From contig NZ_AP014862.1 of NCBI RefSeq assembly GCF_002355475.1, positions 930,001-994,000 on the forward strand: a stretch of 64,000 nucleotides of DNA, read 5' to 3'. Positions 49,634 through 60,335 of the stretch are shown here, piece by piece. Within the stretch, counting starts at the first letter, position 1, and each line of letters begins with the position of its first letter. Below the pieces are notes generated by a model. The model was not told the origin of the DNA and did not search any database. It saw only the letters and a program-made list of their open reading frames with translations. The position numbers and the translations under genes were made by a program. Source of the DNA: Pseudomonas furukawaii. GTDB lineage: Bacteria > Pseudomonadota > Gammaproteobacteria > Pseudomonadales > Pseudomonadaceae.

Positions 49634-51631
49634 ATGCGCTTTGCTTCGATCGTTGACCGGATGGCCGGGGCGGGAACCGCCGCCTGGGACATCCACTACG
49701 CGGCCATCGCCGCCCAGCGTGCCGGCGAGGATGTGATCGTCCTCAGCATCGGCGACCCCGATTTCGCCACCCCCGAGCCCATTACCGCCGCCGCCATCGA
49801 CGCCTTGCGGGCGGGCGACACCCACTACTGCGATGTCGCGGGCCGCCCGGAACTGCGCCAGGCCATCGCCGATCTTCACGGCCGCCTCACCGGCCAGCCG
49901 GTGGGCGCCGACAGCGCCATCCTCGTGGCCGGCGCCCAGAACGGCCTGTACGCCGCCGCCATGTGCCTGCTGGAGGCGGGCGACGAGGTCATAGTGTTCG
50001 ACCCCGTCTACGTCACCTACGAGGCCACCCTCAAGGCCACCGGGGCGAACCTGGTGCGAGTGCCCTGTCCGGCGGCCAGCGGGTTCCGGCCCGACCTGGA
50101 CGCCCTGCGCGCGGCCATCGGCCCGCGTACCCGGGCGATCTTCTTCGCCAACCCGAACAACCCCACGGGCGTGGTGATGAACGCCGAGGAAATGCAGGCC
50201 ATCGCCGACCTGGCCCAGGCCCACGACCTCTGGGTAGTGGCGGACGAGGTCTACGAGAGCCTGACCTTCGAGACGCCCCATCGCTACTTCGCCACCCTGC
50301 CGGGGATGCGTGAGCGCACGGTGAGCGTCGGCAGCCTGTCCAAGTCCCACGCCATGACCGGCTGGCGCACCGGCTGGGTGGTGGCCTGCCCGGAACTGGT
50401 GAGCCATATCGAGAACCTGGCGCTGAACGTGCTCTACGGCCTGCCCGGGTTCGTCCAGGAGGCGGTGCTGGTGGCGGTGCGTGCCTACGACGAGGTGACG
50501 GCGGACATGCGCGAACTCTACCGCCGCCGCCGTGACCTGGTGGTGGAGGCGCTGGCCGATTGCGCGCCGCTGCGGGTGCTCAAGCCCGAGGCGGGCATGT
50601 TCGTGCTGCTGGATGTGCGTGCCAGTGGCCTCAGTTCCCTGGATTTCGCCTGGAAGCTGTTCCGCGAAACCGGCGTGTCGGTGCTGGATGCCGCCGCCTT
50701 CGGGCCGGCCGCCGAAGGCTTCGTGCGACTTTCCTACAGCCTGGGCGAGGAGCAGTTGCTCGATGCCTGCCGCCGCATTCGTCGATTCGCCGCCGGCCTG
50801 ACGTCGCGCCCGGTGATCGAGGGGCCCTGTTCGGCCGAGGCGGCTCCCGTGGCGGCGGAGCGTCCGATGCGCGTCCAGGTGGAGGATATCCACAAGCGCT
50901 TCGGCGAGTTCGAGGTGCTCAAGGGGGTGTCCTTGTCGGCACGTGAGGGCGATGTCGTGTCCCTGATCGGCGCCAGCGGTTCGGGCAAGAGCACCCTCCT
51001 GCGCTGCATCAACCTGCTGGAGATTCCCAACCAGGGGAGCATCAGTGTCGACGGCGAACGGATTCGCCTGTCCACCGACCGCATCGGCGAACCCCGGGTG
51101 GCGGACGCGAAACAGCTCACGCGCATCCGCTCGCGCCTGGGCATGGTTTTCCAGGGCTTCAACCTCTGGCCTCATCGCACGGTGCTGGAAAACCTCATCG
51201 AGGCGCCCATCCAGGTGCTCAAGGAGAGCCGTGTCGAAGCCGTGGAGCGGGCCGAGGCGCTGCTGGAGCGCGTGGGCCTGGCCGCCAAGCGCGACGAATA
51301 CCCGTCCTTCCTGTCCGGTGGCCAGCAGCAGCGGGTGGCCATCGCCCGCGCGCTGGCGGTGGAGCCCAAGGTGATGCTGTTCGACGAGCCCACCTCGGCC
51401 CTGGACCCGGAACTGGTGGGCGAGGTGCTGCGGGTCATCCGCTCGTTGGCCGAGGAGGGCCGGACCATGATCCTGGTGACCCACGAAATGGCCTTCGCCC
51501 GCGATGTGTCCAGTCACGTGGCCTTCCTCCACCAGGGGCGGATCGAGGAAGAGGGGCATCCCGACGAGGTGTTCCTGAAGCCGGGCAGCGAGCGCTGCCG
51601 GCAGTTCGTCAACGCTCACCGGAATCGATGA
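49634..51631 (+). CDS. fusion: class I/II aminotransferase joined to polar-amino-acid ABC transporter ATPase
   Basis: A single 665-codon frame without interruption. Residues 1-395 form a fold-type I PLP aminotransferase ([28 protein letters not shown] lysine K237 in [15 protein letters not shown]). A 15-20-residue linker ([18 protein letters not shown]) joins it to a HisP/GlnQ-type ATPase: Walker [10 protein letters not shown] at 446-454, signature [16 protein letters not shown] from 560, Walker [14 protein letters not shown]. An internal ATG at 50867 with GGAG six bases upstream could also make a separate 254-residue ATPase of normal size. It heads the transporter gene set that follows. Confidence 0.9.
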   Translation: MRFASIVDRMAGAGTAAWDIHYAAIAAQRAGEDVIVLSIGDPDFATPEPITAAAIDALRAGDTHYCDVAGRPELRQAIADLHGRLTGQPVGADSAILVAGAQNGLYAAAMCLLEAGDEVIVFDPVYVTYEATLKATGANLVRVPCPAASGFRPDLDALRAAIGPRTRAIFFANPNNPTGVVMNAEEMQAIADLAQAHDLWVVADEVYESLTFETPHRYFATLPGMRERTVSVGSLSKSHAMTGWRTGWVVACPELVSHIENLALNVLYGLPGFVQEAVLVAVRAYDEVTADMRELYRRRRDLVVEALADCAPLRVLKPEAGMFVLLDVRASGLSSLDFAWKLFRETGVSVLDAAAFGPAAEGFVRLSYSLGEEQLLDACRRIRRFAAGLTSRPVIEGPCSAEAAPVAAERPMRVQVEDIHKRFGEFEVLKGVSLSAREGDVVSLIGASGSGKSTLLRCINLLEIPNQGSISVDGERIRLSTDRIGEPRVADAKQLTRIRSRLGMVFQGFNLWPHRTVLENLIEAPIQVLKESRVEAVERAEALLERVGLAAKRDEYPSFLSGGQQQRVAIARALAVEPKVMLFDEPTSALDPELVGEVLRVIRSLAEEGRTMILVTHEMAFARDVSSHVAFLHQGRIEEEGHPDEVFLKPGSERCRQFVNAHRNR

Positions 51632-51702
51632 GACAGGCCGCTTCGGCGGCAGGTGCTACAGGCTCTAACCAAAAACAAGACCACACAGGGCAGGGGAACA
51701 CC

Positions 51703-52488
51703 ATGAAGAAGACTCGATGGACAGGTTGGATGGCGGGTGCGGCGATGCTGGTGGCCGGCGCGGCGGGCGCCCAGGCCGAGACCCTGAGATTCGCGATAGC
51801 GGCCGAGCCCTATCCGCCCTTCTCCCAGAAGCAGCCGGATGGACGGTGGACGGGGTTCGAGCCCGACCTGATCCAGGTGCTCTGCACGCAGATGCAGGCC
51901 CGCTGCGAGATCGAGGAGGTGGCCTGGGACGGCCTGATCCCCGCACTGATGGCGAAGAAGGTGGACATCATCTTCAACTCCATGTCCGTCACCGAGGAGC
52001 GTGAGCGGCAGATCGCCTTCAGCCGTGCCTATTACGACACGCCGGTGGCCGTGGCCGCGCCCCAGGCGGTGGATGTCGCCATCACCCCCGAGGGCCTGAA
52101 GGGCAAGGTGGTCGGGGTGCAGCTGTCCACCGTCAGCTCCAACTACCTGAAGAAGTACTACGAGCACATCGCCGACCTGCGCTACTACGACACCCAGGAC
52201 TCGGTGAACGCTGACCTGGTGGCCGGGCGCATCGACCTGATGATGGCCGATGGCATCGCCATCAGCGCCTTCCTCAAGTCCCCCGATGCCCAGGCTTCGG
52301 GCATCGAGTACAAGGGCGAAGTGCCCCATGACCCGCTGTTCGGCCGGGGTGTCGCGGCTGGCCTGCGCAAGGACGACCAGGCCCTCAAGGCGCGCCTCGA
52401 CGAAGCCATCGGCACGCTGCTGGCCAGCGAGGACTACAAGGTCATTTCCGCCAGGTACTTCGACGTGAGCGTCGCGCCCCGGCAATGA
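51703..52488 (+). CDS. periplasmic polar-amino-acid-binding protein
   Basis: A 261-residue precursor with signal peptide (MKKTRWTGWMAGAAMLVAGA, cleavage near AQAE) and the family-3 solute-binding fold: LRFAIAAEPYPPFSQKQPDG, GFEPDLIQVLCTQM, the Ser/Thr/Arg ligand zone IFNSMSVTEERERQIAFSRAYYDTPV, and the second lobe GKVVGVQLSTVSSNY. It resembles the lysine/arginine/ornithine and histidine-binding group. The ligand is not determinable from the sequence. It lies 71 bases after the ATPase fusion gene and before two permease genes. Confidence 0.92.
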   Translation: MKKTRWTGWMAGAAMLVAGAAGAQAETLRFAIAAEPYPPFSQKQPDGRWTGFEPDLIQVLCTQMQARCEIEEVAWDGLIPALMAKKVDIIFNSMSVTEERERQIAFSRAYYDTPVAVAAPQAVDVAITPEGLKGKVVGVQLSTVSSNYLKKYYEHIADLRYYDTQDSVNADLVAGRIDLMMADGIAISAFLKSPDAQASGIEYKGEVPHDPLFGRGVAAGLRKDDQALKARLDEAIGTLLASEDYKVISARYFDVSVAPRQ

Positions 52489-52545
52489 CCCGGTGACCGC
52501 CCCGCGCCGGGGCGGTCCGCTTCCACTTCCCTTCGAGGTGTCCTG

Positions 52546-53256
52546 ATGTCGTCCTATTTCGAGCTGGTGGGCTTCGGCCCGCAGGGCTGGGGACCCGCGT
52601 TGCTCCAGGGATTGCAGGTGACCCTGGAGATCTCTGTGGGTGCCTTTCTCACCGGCCTGTTCATCGGGCTCTGGGTGGCCCTCATCAAGCTGAACGGCCC
52701 ACGGCCGCTCGCACGCCTGATGGCGGGCTACACCACGCTGTGCCGGGCGGTGCCCGAACTGCTGCTGATCCTCCTGCTGTTCTACGCCGGTTCCATGGGG
52801 ATCAACGAGCTGCTGGGCTGGCTCGGCCATACCGAGGTCAAGCTCAACGGCACCCTGGTGGCGATCCTGGTGCTGGGCCTGGTGCAGGGCGCCTACGCCT
52901 CGGAGGTCCTGCGGGGCGCGATCCAGGCCATTCCCCAGGGGCAGGTCGAGGCGGCCCGGGCCTTTGGCATGAGCGGCTTCAGCCTGTTCCGCCGGGTCAC
53001 CCTCCCGGCCATGGCGCCCAACGCCCTGGCCGGCATGGCGAACCTCTGGCTCAACCTGCTCAAGGACAGCGCCCTGATCAGCGTGGTGGGCACCAGTGAG
53101 CTGCTCTTCACCGCCAAGCAGGCGGCGGGTTCAACCCGCCAGTACCTGCTGTTCTACCTCACCGTCGCGGCCTTCTATTACGGGCTGACGCTGCTTTCCA
53201 ACCTGTTCTCCGGATGGCTGGAGCGTCGCTTCCGGCGCTGGATGCCGTCGGTGTGA
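52546..53256 (+). CDS. polar amino acid ABC transporter permease (HisQ type)
   Basis: A 236-residue inner-membrane permease with about five helices and the EAA loop QVEAARAFGMSGFSLFRRVTLPAMAPNALAG (E-A-A-x3-G motif) that contacts the ATPase. It starts MSSYFELVGFGPQGWGPALL, like HisQ/ArtQ. The next permease gene follows after 10 bases, so the pair should form the heterodimeric channel. Confidence 0.93.
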   Translation: MSSYFELVGFGPQGWGPALLQGLQVTLEISVGAFLTGLFIGLWVALIKLNGPRPLARLMAGYTTLCRAVPELLLILLLFYAGSMGINELLGWLGHTEVKLNGTLVAILVLGLVQGAYASEVLRGAIQAIPQGQVEAARAFGMSGFSLFRRVTLPAMAPNALAGMANLWLNLLKDSALISVVGTSELLFTAKQAAGSTRQYLLFYLTVAAFYYGLTLLSNLFSGWLERRFRRWMPSV

Positions 53257-53266
53257 GGAAACGCGC

Positions 53267-53962
53267 ATGACCCTACCGAACTGGATCACCGAGTATGCCG
53301 GCCTGCTGTTCAGCGGACTGGCCACCACCCTGCAGCTGCTGGCGATCTCCGCGACGCTGGGCTTCATCCTGGCCATGGGGGTGGCATTGGCGCGGATCTC
53401 GCGCAACCCGCTGCTGGCCGGGGCGAGCCTGGCCTACACCAGCGTGATACGCGGGACACCGCTGCTGGTGCAGATCTACCTCTTCTATTACGGCGTCGGC
53501 AGCCTGTTCGCCACCTTCCCGCTGATTCGCGGCAGTTTCCTCTGGCCGTATCTGCGGGACGGCTTCTGGTACATCGTGCTGGCGTTGGTGCTCTCCGTGG
53601 GCGCCTACGTGGGCGAGGTGATCCGCGGTGGCCTGAAGTCCGTCCCGCGCGGTGAGCTGGAAGCGGCGTCGGCCTTCGGCATGAACCGTCGCCAGGTCCT
53701 GACGCGGGTCTGGCTGCCCCGGGCGTTGCGCCAGCTTCTGCCTACCCTGGCGGGTGAAACGGTGCTGCTGCTCAAGTCCACCGCCCTGGCCTCCACCGTC
53801 GCGGTCGTGGACCTGCTGGGCGCGGCCAACGTGGTGCGGGCGCAGACCTTCCAGATCTACCAGCCGTTGCTGCTGGTGGCGGGCATCTACATCTGCCTCA
53901 CCTTCCTGATCGAGACCCTGGCGTCGCGGATGGAACGGCGAGGCTCGATGCGACGAGTCTGA
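53267..53962 (+). CDS. polar amino acid ABC transporter permease (HisM type)
   Basis: A 231-residue permease, the partner of the preceding gene. Hydrophobic helices alternate with the periplasmic loop IRGTPLLVQIYLFYYGVG, typical of HisM/ArtM. The coupling motif GELEAASAFGMNRRQVLTRVWLPRALRQ contains the EAA loop. It converges on the TetR gene. Confidence 0.93.
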   Translation: MTLPNWITEYAGLLFSGLATTLQLLAISATLGFILAMGVALARISRNPLLAGASLAYTSVIRGTPLLVQIYLFYYGVGSLFATFPLIRGSFLWPYLRDGFWYIVLALVLSVGAYVGEVIRGGLKSVPRGELEAASAFGMNRRQVLTRVWLPRALRQLLPTLAGETVLLLKSTALASTVAVVDLLGAANVVRAQTFQIYQPLLLVAGIYICLTFLIETLASRMERRGSMRRV

Positions 53963-54011
53963 TCAGGGGAGCGCTGGTGCGTTGGTTGCCGGCCGATTGA
54001 CAGGCCGGGCC

Positions 54012-54635
54012 TCAGGCGTAGGCCCCGGCGCGCAGGCTGGCGATCCAGCGGCGGCTGATCTCCAGGCCGTCCTCGGCGCTGATGTTGGCCGGATTCAGGC
54101 ACCACTCCAGCCAGAGTCCGTCCAGCATCGCCGAGAAGCCGATGGCGGCGAGGCGGGGCTTGGCGATGGCGAAGCCTTCCTTGCGCGAGAGGTCCGACAG
54201 CAGCCCTTCCAGCATGCGCAGGGTGCCGCCGTAGGTGCGCTCATGGGCCTCGTTCACCTGGGGCGAGTGGCGGATCAGGCTCCAGAACACCACCCAGGGG
54301 CTGAGCAGGTCCGGGTTCAGCGCGACGGGGGAGAAGTAGGCGTTGAGGAAGGCGTCGAGGCGCGCTTCGGGGTCCTCGCCAGCCGCTTCCAGGCAGGCCC
54401 GGAGCGACTGGTTCACCTCGCTGGCGAGGGTCTCGTAGGCCTGGGCCACCAGGGCGTCGATGCTGCCGAAGTAGTGATTGATCAGGCCGATGGCGACATT
54501 GGCTTCCCTGGCGATGCGGCGCACGGAAATGCCCGCGTGGCCCTCGGCCACCAGGCAGCGCAGGGCGGCTCGCACCAGGTGCTCGCGGCGCTCGTCGGGG
54601 TTGGTTCGGGGTTGTCTTTCGCGGGGCGTATCCAA
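54012..54635 (-). CDS. TetR/BetI-type transcriptional regulator
   Basis: A 207-residue repressor-like protein. The DNA-binding head reads RREHLVRAALRCLVAEGHAG, then ISVRRIAREANVAIGLINHYFGSIDALV, closely like BetI. The C-terminal helical core (DLLSPWVVFWSLIRHSP, FSAMLDGLWLEWCLNP) matches the BetI C-terminal family. No ATG is placed to give this start. TTG at 54635, nine bases after AAGGAA, gives the expected N-terminus. It is divergent from the deacylase gene by 97 bases, so it probably regulates this cluster. The ligand is unknown. Confidence 0.87.
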   Translation of the reverse strand: MDTPRERQPRTNPDERREHLVRAALRCLVAEGHAGISVRRIAREANVAIGLINHYFGSIDALVAQAYETLASEVNQSLRACLEAAGEDPEARLDAFLNAYFSPVALNPDLLSPWVVFWSLIRHSPQVNEAHERTYGGTLRMLEGLLSDLSRKEGFAIAKPRLAAIGFSAMLDGLWLEWCLNPANISAEDGLEISRRWIASLRAGAYA

Positions 54636-54732
54636 GGGGTGAGTTCCTTCGCAGGATGGGCCGGGATAGTACCGCCTGGCCCGTTGGCGAACCAAGTGTC
54701 CGGCATCGACCGGCGACCATGGGAGGCATGAC

Positions 54733-55746
54733 ATGATCCACGACGTTTCCTTCACCGTACCAGGCGATTCGGGCGCCCCGCTGCGGGTCCCCGCATGGCG
54801 TCTGGACAGCGGCCTGCCGGGCCCCAGGGCCCACTTGCAGGCCGGCGTCCATGGGGATGAGATCGCCGGCATGCTGGTGTTGCACAAACTGCTGCCGCGT
54901 CTCGCCGAAGCGGCGGCGAGGGGCCTGCTGCGGGGGAGCGTGACCCTGGTTCCCCAGGCCAATCCCCTGGGTATCGCGCAGTTCCGCCAGGGGCGCATCC
55001 TCGGACGTGTGCATGAGCCCAGCAGCCGCAATTTCAATCGCGGCTTTCCCGGTTCGGCCGCCCAGGAGCGGCCGCTGGGCAATTTGGCGGTCTGGCAGAA
55101 GGGATTGGCGGAGCTGGCGGCCCAGGCCGACATCGTGCTCGACCTGCACACCGACGATGAAGCGCTGCCCTACCTCTACCTGCACCAGTGCTTCTGGCCT
55201 GCGGGCGAAGACCTGGCGACCGCCCTGGGCGCGGAGGTGGCGATTCTCTGGGAGGGTGACAGCGATGGCGCCTTCGAGGAGGTGGTGATCGCCCCCTGGC
55301 TCGCGGAAGGGCGTTTCGAGGGGCGGCTGGTGTCCACCGTCGAGCTGCGTGGCCAGGGCGACGTGAGCGATGCCCTGGCGGAACGGGATGCCGACGGCCT
55401 CTATGATTTCCTCCGAGCCCGTGGACTGATCGCCGATCCCGTGCAGTTGCCGGAGTGGCGCGGCCGGGCGGTTCCCATCGGGCAGATGGAGACCGTCTTC
55501 GCGCCGACCTCCGGGGTCCTGGTATTCGAGCGGGAGCTGGGGGACCTCGTCCAGGCCGGCGAACGCTTCGCCCGGGTCATCGCCACCCCGGGCGACCCGG
55601 CGAGCGAACGGGCGCTGGTGGCGCCCCAGGCGGGACTGATGCTGACCCGCTACCGCGACCGGTTGGTGCCCCAGGGCGCGATAGTGGCCAAGTTCACCGG
55701 ATCCGAGCCATCCAGTACCTGGGCCGGCGGCGCCCTCGACCCCTAG
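54733..55746 (+). CDS. AstE/AspA-family zinc deacylase
   Basis: A 337-residue M14-like metalloenzyme of the succinylglutamate desuccinylase/aspartoacylase family. The zinc motif HxxE is in QAGVHGDEIAGML, the substrate arginine region in SSRNFNRGFPG, the third zinc ligand in IVLDLHTDDEA, and the catalytic Glu in VSTVELRGQGD. The C-terminal part is a barrel-like domain (ETVFAPTSGVLVFERELG). Such enzymes remove N-acyl groups from amino acids. Beside an amino-acid importer and an aminotransferase, this fits catabolism of an N-acylated amino acid. A GGGAGGC site precedes the ATG. The TAG stop begins a REP element. Confidence 0.88.
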   Translation: MIHDVSFTVPGDSGAPLRVPAWRLDSGLPGPRAHLQAGVHGDEIAGMLVLHKLLPRLAEAAARGLLRGSVTLVPQANPLGIAQFRQGRILGRVHEPSSRNFNRGFPGSAAQERPLGNLAVWQKGLAELAAQADIVLDLHTDDEALPYLYLHQCFWPAGEDLATALGAEVAILWEGDSDGAFEEVVIAPWLAEGRFEGRLVSTVELRGQGDVSDALAERDADGLYDFLRARGLIADPVQLPEWRGRAVPIGQMETVFAPTSGVLVFERELGDLVQAGERFARVIATPGDPASERALVAPQAGLMLTRYRDRLVPQGAIVAKFTGSEPSSTWAGGALDP

Positions 55747-56021
55747 AAGCCGGCTTGCCGGCGAATGCGCGGGTGGCTTTCGCGGGCGAGCCCGCTCCCA
55801 CAGGAACGGGCTGGTCGTAGGAGCCGGCTTGCCGGCGAATGCGCGGGAGGCTTTCGCGAGCGAGCTCGCTCCTACAGGGATGGGGTGGTCGTAGGAGCCG
55901 GCTTGCCGGCGAACGCGCGGGAGGCTTTCGCGAGCGAGCCCGCTCCTACAGGGATGGGGGTGATCGTAGGAGCCGGCTTGCCGGCGAATGGGCGGGGTGG
56001 CTTTTGCTAGCTCGCTCCTAC
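55744..56021. repeat. REPIN array of four doublets between the deacylase gene and the RAYT remnant
   Basis: Units begin at 55744, 55817, 55891 and 55966, with a period of about 74 bases. Left REPs have GCCGGCTTGCCGGCGAA. Right REPs have GAGCGAGCTCGCTCC or the GGGCGAGCCC variant. Both ends act as stop codons: TAG of the deacylase gene on the left, and the RAYT TAG on the right (56018-56020). The last unit is shortened in the right REP (GCTAGCTCGCTCC). Confidence 0.93.
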
Positions 56022-56470
56022 AGCCAGATGGCATTCCAAAAGGGGTAATCCGCCAACCGTTCGACCAGCCCGGCCCTCAGCGGATTGGCAACCACATAAC
56101 GGGCCACCGTCTTCACGTCTTCATCGCTGCGAAGCGCGTGGTCGTGAAAGCCTTTCTGCCAAAGGCGGCCGCTTCGATTTCGCAATGCATTCACCGCAAT
56201 GGCGGAGCGTGACTTCAGTCTTCGGGTGTGATCCTCCAGCTTTCCGTTGTGCAGTTGGACAAGCTAATGGAGGTGGTCCGGCATCAACACCCAGGTCAGG
56301 GTCCGCAGGGCGGTCGATTCTTCCATGGCGTGAATTTCCCGGGCGACAGCACAGGCGGAGTCCCAGCAGTTGAACAGGGGCGATCGTTCATGGGTAACCG
56401 TGGTCAGCAGGTAGATCCGGCCCGGCTCGGAAATCCTGCCCTTGCGCAGGTTTCGTCCTTGATAGCGCAT
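56018..56470 (-). pseudogene. REP-associated tyrosine transposase (RAYT), interrupted by one amber codon
   Basis: A 151-codon frame from ATG 56470 (AAGGAGGAG 8 bases upstream) to TAG 56018 is broken only at codon 69 (TAG, 56264-56266). N-terminal half: MRYQGRNLRKGRISEPGRIY, then LLTTVTHERSPLF, and the HUH motif MPDHLH at 63-68. Family members have Trp next (MPDHLHW), so TGG to TAG is the likely change. C-terminal half: LVQLHNGKLEDHTRRLKSRS, LWQKGFHDHALR and RYVVANPLRAGLVER with the presumed catalytic Tyr. RAYTs are single-copy IS200-like transposases thought to move REP elements. Its REPs flank it on both sides. Confidence 0.88.
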
Positions 56471-56540
56471 CCGTTGCGCTCCTCCTTCGAGTGGAGCGGG
56501 GAGGGTTGCGTAGGCCCTTTGGCGAGGCAAGGGGACGGTT

Positions 56541-57041
56541 GTAGGAGCCGGCTTGCCGGCGAACGCGCGGGTGGCTTTCGCGAGCGAGCTCGCTCCTACA
56601 GGGATGGGGTGGTCGTAGGAGCCGGCTTGCCGGCGAATGCGCGGGTGGCTTTCGCGAGTGAGCTCGCTCCTACAGGGATGGGGTGATCGTAGGAGCCGGC
56701 TTGCCGGCGAATGCGCGGGTGGCTTTCGCGAGCGAGCTCGCTCCTACAGGGATGGGGTGATCGTAGGAGCCGGCTTGCCGGCGAATGCGCGGGTGGCTTT
56801 CGCGAGCGAGCTCGCTCCTACAGGGATGGGGTGATCGTAGGAGCCGGCTTGCCGGCGAATGCGTGGGAGGCCTTCGCGAGCGAGCTCGCTCCTACAGAGA
56901 TGGGATGATCGTAGGAGCCGGCTTGCCGGCGAACGCGCGGGTGGCTTTCGCGAGCGAGCTCGCTCCTACAGGGATGGGGTGGTCGTAGGAGCCGGCTTGC
57001 CGGCGAATGCGCGGGTGGCTTTCGCGGGCGAGCTCGCTTAC
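56541..57041. repeat. REPIN array of seven doublets, 74-bp period
   Basis: Units start at 56541, 56615, 56689, 56763, 56837, 56911 and 56985, exactly 74 bases apart. Each carries GTAGGAGCCGGCTTGCC...GCGAATG(C), GCGCGGGTGGC, then TTCGCGAGCGAGCTCGCTCC and TAC. They are joined by AGGGATGGGGT(G/A)(G/A)TC or near variants. The last unit ends CTTAC with one base missing, 11 bases before the prfC stop. The near-identity and fixed period suggest recent tandem amplification. Confidence 0.95.
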
Positions 57042-57051
57042 ATGGGGAGCA

Positions 57052-58635
<1,584 letters not shown>

Positions 58636-58936
58636 GGAGTGATGCCTGCTGGAATGCGGTGACGGGGCGCGGACGGCCCGGAAAAGCGCGGGATTATAGC
58701 GGGAAACGGCCCGCCGATCAGCGCCGCCGGGCGTGATCCACCCCAGAGGGCGGATACGCGCCCGCGAGGCCTCTGGTAGAGGCGGGCGCCATCCCCCGGT
58801 CATTCCCCTGTAACCCGCATCTGTGCAGCATTTCAGGGCGTTTTGTTGAAGATAAGAAACAGTCAATCAGGCAGGCGACAACCGGGTGCGAAACAGCGGC
58901 AATTTTTGATTGCTATCAAGGGCTCGTGGTCCTAAA

Positions 58937-59106
58937 GTTCGCGCCCGAACGTCCATGCTGGCAACGATCCATCCGGCTCAAGTACTGACGACGAGAGGTT
59001 TGAGGTCGGAAACGACTGAAGATCCTCGGCGACATGCCTTGGGAAGTAGGCGAACCAAAGTGGGGAAACTGATCAGACGTTCCGGTCCGTTGTCCATAAA
59101 AGGACA
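58937..59106 (+). promoter_or_regulatory. long structured 5' leader of speC
   Basis: The 520-base gap between prfC and speC has no convincing gene. The last 220 bases before the speC ATG contain separate hairpins: GTTCG-CGCC-CGAAC (58937-58950), GTCG-GAAA-CGAC with a GNRA loop (59005-59016, flanked by a weak CGAG/CTCG outer stem) and TGTCC-ATAAAA-GGACA (59091-59106). No T-tract follows them. This may be a cis-regulatory leader for ornithine decarboxylase. No known riboswitch motif was recognised. Confidence 0.35.
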
Positions 59107-59155
59107 GGGCCACCCCTGACAACTTTCGTTTGTTTTGCCATATGGAGTCCCTCGC

Positions 59156-60319
59156 ATGTCGATCAAGGTCGAAGACTACTTCTCGCCCGAAACTTTCCAG
59201 CGCATGAAGGCATTTGCCGACAAGCAAGAAACCCCGTTCGTGATGATCGACAAGCAGACCATCGCCGACTCCTACGATCAGTTGGTCAACTGCTTCCCCT
59301 TCGCCAAGATCTACTACGCGGTGAAGGCCAACCCGGCCACCGAGATCACCGAGCTGCTGCGTGACAAGGGCTCCAACTTCGACATCGCCTCCATCTACGA
59401 GCTGGACAAGGTGATGAAGACCGGCGTCGGCCCGGAGCGCATCAGCTACGGCAACACCATCAAGAAAGCCCGCGACATCCGCTACTTCTACGAGAAGGGC
59501 GTGCGCCTGTTCGCCACCGACTCCGAGGCCGACCTGCGCAACATCGCCAAGGCCGCTCCGGGCGCCAAGGTCTATGTGCGCATCCTCACCGAGGGTTCCA
59601 CCTCCGCCGACTGGCCGCTGTCGCGCAAGTTCGGCTGCAACCCGGACATGGCGCTGGACCTGCTGATCCTCGCCAAGCAACTGGGCCTGGTGCCCTATGG
59701 CGTGTCCTTCCACGTGGGCAGCCAGCAGCGCGACATCGACGTCTGGGACGCCGCCATCGCCAAGGTCAAGGTGATCTTCGAGCGCCTGAAGGAAGAGGAC
59801 GGCATCACCCTGCAGATGATCAACATGGGTGGCGGCTTCCCGGCCAACTACATCCAGCGCACCAACAGCCTGGAAACCTACGCCGAGGAAATCATCCGCT
59901 TCCTCAAGGAAGACTTCGGCGACGAGCTGCCGGAAATCATCCTCGAGCCGGGCCGCTCCCTGATCGCCAACGCCGGCATCCTGGTCTCCGAAGTGGTCCT
60001 GGTGGCGCGCAAGTCCCGTACCGCCGTCGAGCGTTGGGTCTACACCGACGTGGGCAAGTTCTCCGGCCTGATCGAAACCATGGACGAGTCCATCAAGTTC
60101 CCGATCTGGGTAGAGAAGAAGGGCGAGATGGAGGAAGTGGTGATCGCCGGTCCGACCTGCGACAGCGCCGACATCATGTACGAGCACTACAAGTACGGCC
60201 TGCCGCTGAACCTGGCCGCCGAAGACCGCCTCTACTGGCTGTCCACCGGCGCCTACACCACCAGCTACAGCGCCGTGGAATTCAATGGCTTCCCGCCGCT
60301 GAAGTCCTACTACCTGTAA
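59156..60319 (+). CDS. speC: ornithine decarboxylase (biosynthetic, fold type III)
   Basis: PLP enzyme making putrescine from ornithine. The 387-residue protein is of the eukaryotic-type alanine-racemase-like fold: PLP lysine in IYYAVKANPATEI, the glycine loop MINMGGGFPANY, IILEPGRSLIANAG and the active-site Cys in GPTCDSADIMYEHY. The length equals that of P. aeruginosa SpeC. The ATG at 59156 follows a TGGAGTCCCTCGC site. A terminator at 60336 follows. It is separated from prfC by a long hairpin-containing leader. Confidence 0.95.
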   Translation: MSIKVEDYFSPETFQRMKAFADKQETPFVMIDKQTIADSYDQLVNCFPFAKIYYAVKANPATEITELLRDKGSNFDIASIYELDKVMKTGVGPERISYGNTIKKARDIRYFYEKGVRLFATDSEADLRNIAKAAPGAKVYVRILTEGSTSADWPLSRKFGCNPDMALDLLILAKQLGLVPYGVSFHVGSQQRDIDVWDAAIAKVKVIFERLKEEDGITLQMINMGGGFPANYIQRTNSLETYAEEIIRFLKEDFGDELPEIILEPGRSLIANAGILVSEVVLVARKSRTAVERWVYTDVGKFSGLIETMDESIKFPIWVEKKGEMEEVVIAGPTCDSADIMYEHYKYGLPLNLAAEDRLYWLSTGAYTTSYSAVEFNGFPPLKSYYL

Positions 60320-60335
60320 GATTCGCCGCTCCCGA

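Noticed and set aside
54241-56034. A long minus-strand frame (597 codons) across the deacylase gene and REP array
   Set aside because: It covers the AstE/AspA-type gene in antisense and reads through REP sequence. Its apparent similarity is only to REP-derived peptides.
58910-59119. A 69-codon plus-strand ORF in the speC leader
   Set aside because: It starts at TTG without a ribosome site and has a very basic, motif-free sequence. The hairpin structure explains the region better.
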